A DNA stretch of 6,258 nucleotides, taken from NCBI GenBank assembly GCA_012799425.1, contig JAAZLF010000269.1:1-6258 (forward strand), written 5' to 3'. The notes under the pieces were generated by a model. The model was not told the DNA's origin. It did not search any database and saw only the letters and a list, made by a program, of their open reading frames with translations. This document shows, one piece after another, positions 5,736 to 6,258 of the stretch; positions within the stretch are counted from its first letter, which is position 1, and each line of letters begins with the position of its first letter. The translations under genes were made by a program, and so were the position numbers. This stretch comes from Actinomycetales bacterium (GTDB lineage Bacteria; Actinomycetota; Actinomycetes; Actinomycetales; Dermabacteraceae).

Positions 5736-5752
5736 CACCCCAACTGTCACCT
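5729..5752 (+). repeat. IS right terminal inverted repeat
   Basis: Ends TGTCACCT at 5745-5752, the exact complement of the left end for eight bases, with weaker similarity inward to about 5729. It overlaps the last codons and stop of orfB. The downstream signal-peptide coding sequence begins directly beyond it. Confidence 0.7.
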
Positions 5753-6258
5753 GGTCGTGCGGCAGTCCCGTCGTCGCGTCAGTGGCTACGGCGGGCTTGG
5801 CATTCATGTCCCTGCCCCCGGCGCTTGCCGCCGAGGAAGACCAGTCCGAGGCCCTCGGGCGCGTCATCAATACCGACATCCTCTCGTTGGACCTTGCGGA
5901 TGTCGGCACCAGCCAGTCCGGCTTCCCGAGTGATGCGGGCCCCAATTCTGACCCGCTCAACCTGGAGCTGTTGAGTGCGCTCAACCTTGATGTCGGCACC
6001 GTCAGCCTCCCGCTGATCGGTACCGAGACCGAGGGCGGGCTGCTCCATCTCGGTGAGGTCGGTGCAGTTTCGAGCTACGCCGCGTCCGAGGATGGCCAGA
6101 GTTCCGTTGCCAGTGCCGGCGCTGTCGGCGATGACGGTGCGCTGGATCTTGATGGCATCGCGGGCGACACCTACGGCAGCGCCAAGGTGGATCTGACCGA
6201 TCTGCTCGGCCAGGGCGGTGTGGACGGACTCACCGATCAGATCGTTGACGAGGTCTCC
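5753..6258 (+). CDS. Choice-of-anchor G family secreted protein, 5'-truncated by the IS, runs off the window
   Basis: In the frame read from 5755 to the window end, the protein begins at the IS edge. It shows a hydrophobic signal-peptide core and cleavage region (VVASVATAGLAFMSLPPALA, then AEED), so the mature protein is exported. The next part (SEALGRVINTDILSLDLADV, DPLNLELLSALNLDVGTVSL, then VDLTDLLGQGGVDGLTDQIV) resembles actinobacterial choice-of-anchor G surface proteins from memory of the family. Function is unknown; members are exported and carry varied cell-wall anchors at the distant C-terminus. The charged n-region and start codon are missing: in-frame GTG 5782 and ATG 5806 lie inside the hydrophobic core and have no ribosome site. 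The gene is therefore probably a broken 5' remnant unless translated from an IS-derived start. The 3' end lies outside the window. Confidence 0.7.

Larger units (their letters stand above)
4518..5752 (+). mobile_element. IS3-family insertion sequence, about 1.23 kb
   Basis: The element carries orfA and orfB of IS3 type between imperfect terminal inverted repeats. The outermost AGGTGACA (4518-4525) and TGTCACCT (5745-5752) are perfect complements. Inside, from TGACA on, 13 of 21 positions match, ending in GCC on both sides. IS3-family ends normally read TG...CA, so the strict element may be 4521-5749. The length fits the family range. The bases next to the ends do not form a 3-4 bp direct repeat for either choice of boundary (GAT/GGT or AGG/CCT), so no target duplication is visible. 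Both open frames look intact and the element could be active. The left end overlaps the stop of the DUF402 gene; the right end truncates a secreted-protein gene. Confidence 0.88.

Noticed and set aside
1..6258. CRISPR array, toxin-antitoxin pair, phage genes or riboswitch.
   Set aside because: No regularly spaced repeats, no small overlapping gene pairs, and no conserved riboswitch core could be recognised on either strand.

Overview
The window comes from a high-GC Gram-positive bacterium, most likely an actinomycete of the Micrococcales type. The pointers are the GC-rich third codon positions, frequent GTG starts, weak Shine-Dalgarno sites with at least one apparently leaderless gene, a tRNA without an encoded CCA end, and a secreted protein of the choice-of-anchor G type. 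Genus cannot be fixed from the sequence alone.

Layout. Positions 1-444 hold the C-terminal end of a sodium:alanine (AGCS-family) symporter on the + strand, closed by a strong hairpin at 484-520. Positions about 655-1035 carry no intact gene; on the - strand they look like a decayed, frameshifted coding sequence of unknown identity. A complete short-form threonine/serine dehydratase lies at 1039-2016 (-), apparently leaderless. A tRNA-Lys(UUU) gene follows at 2120-2191 (+).

From the tRNA to about 4520 there is a small cluster of nucleotide-phosphate enzymes: a Nudix hydrolase (+), a HIT-family protein (-), a second Nudix hydrolase (+, divergent from HIT) and a DUF402 protein (+). The four genes belong to three unrelated folds that act on phosphoanhydride or phosphate-ester bonds of nucleotides. 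They look a little less GC-rich than the symporter by eye, and they sit beside a tRNA gene, a common insertion point for transferred DNA. No integrase or repeated tRNA end is visible.

The right part is an IS3-family insertion sequence (about 4518-5752) with orfA, orfB, a G_GGA_AAA frameshift site followed by a hairpin, a DD(35)E transposase core and imperfect terminal repeats. Its left end supplies the last codons and stop of the DUF402 gene. Its right end abuts a choice-of-anchor G surface/secreted protein gene whose start and signal-peptide n-region are missing. The two flanks are different genes and no target duplication is visible, so the IS probably marks a deletion or recombination junction and not a simple insertion.

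I see no CRISPR array, recognisable toxin-antitoxin pair or phage module. The most interesting points are the nucleotide-hydrolase cluster beside tRNA-Lys and the IS junction that modifies genes on both sides.
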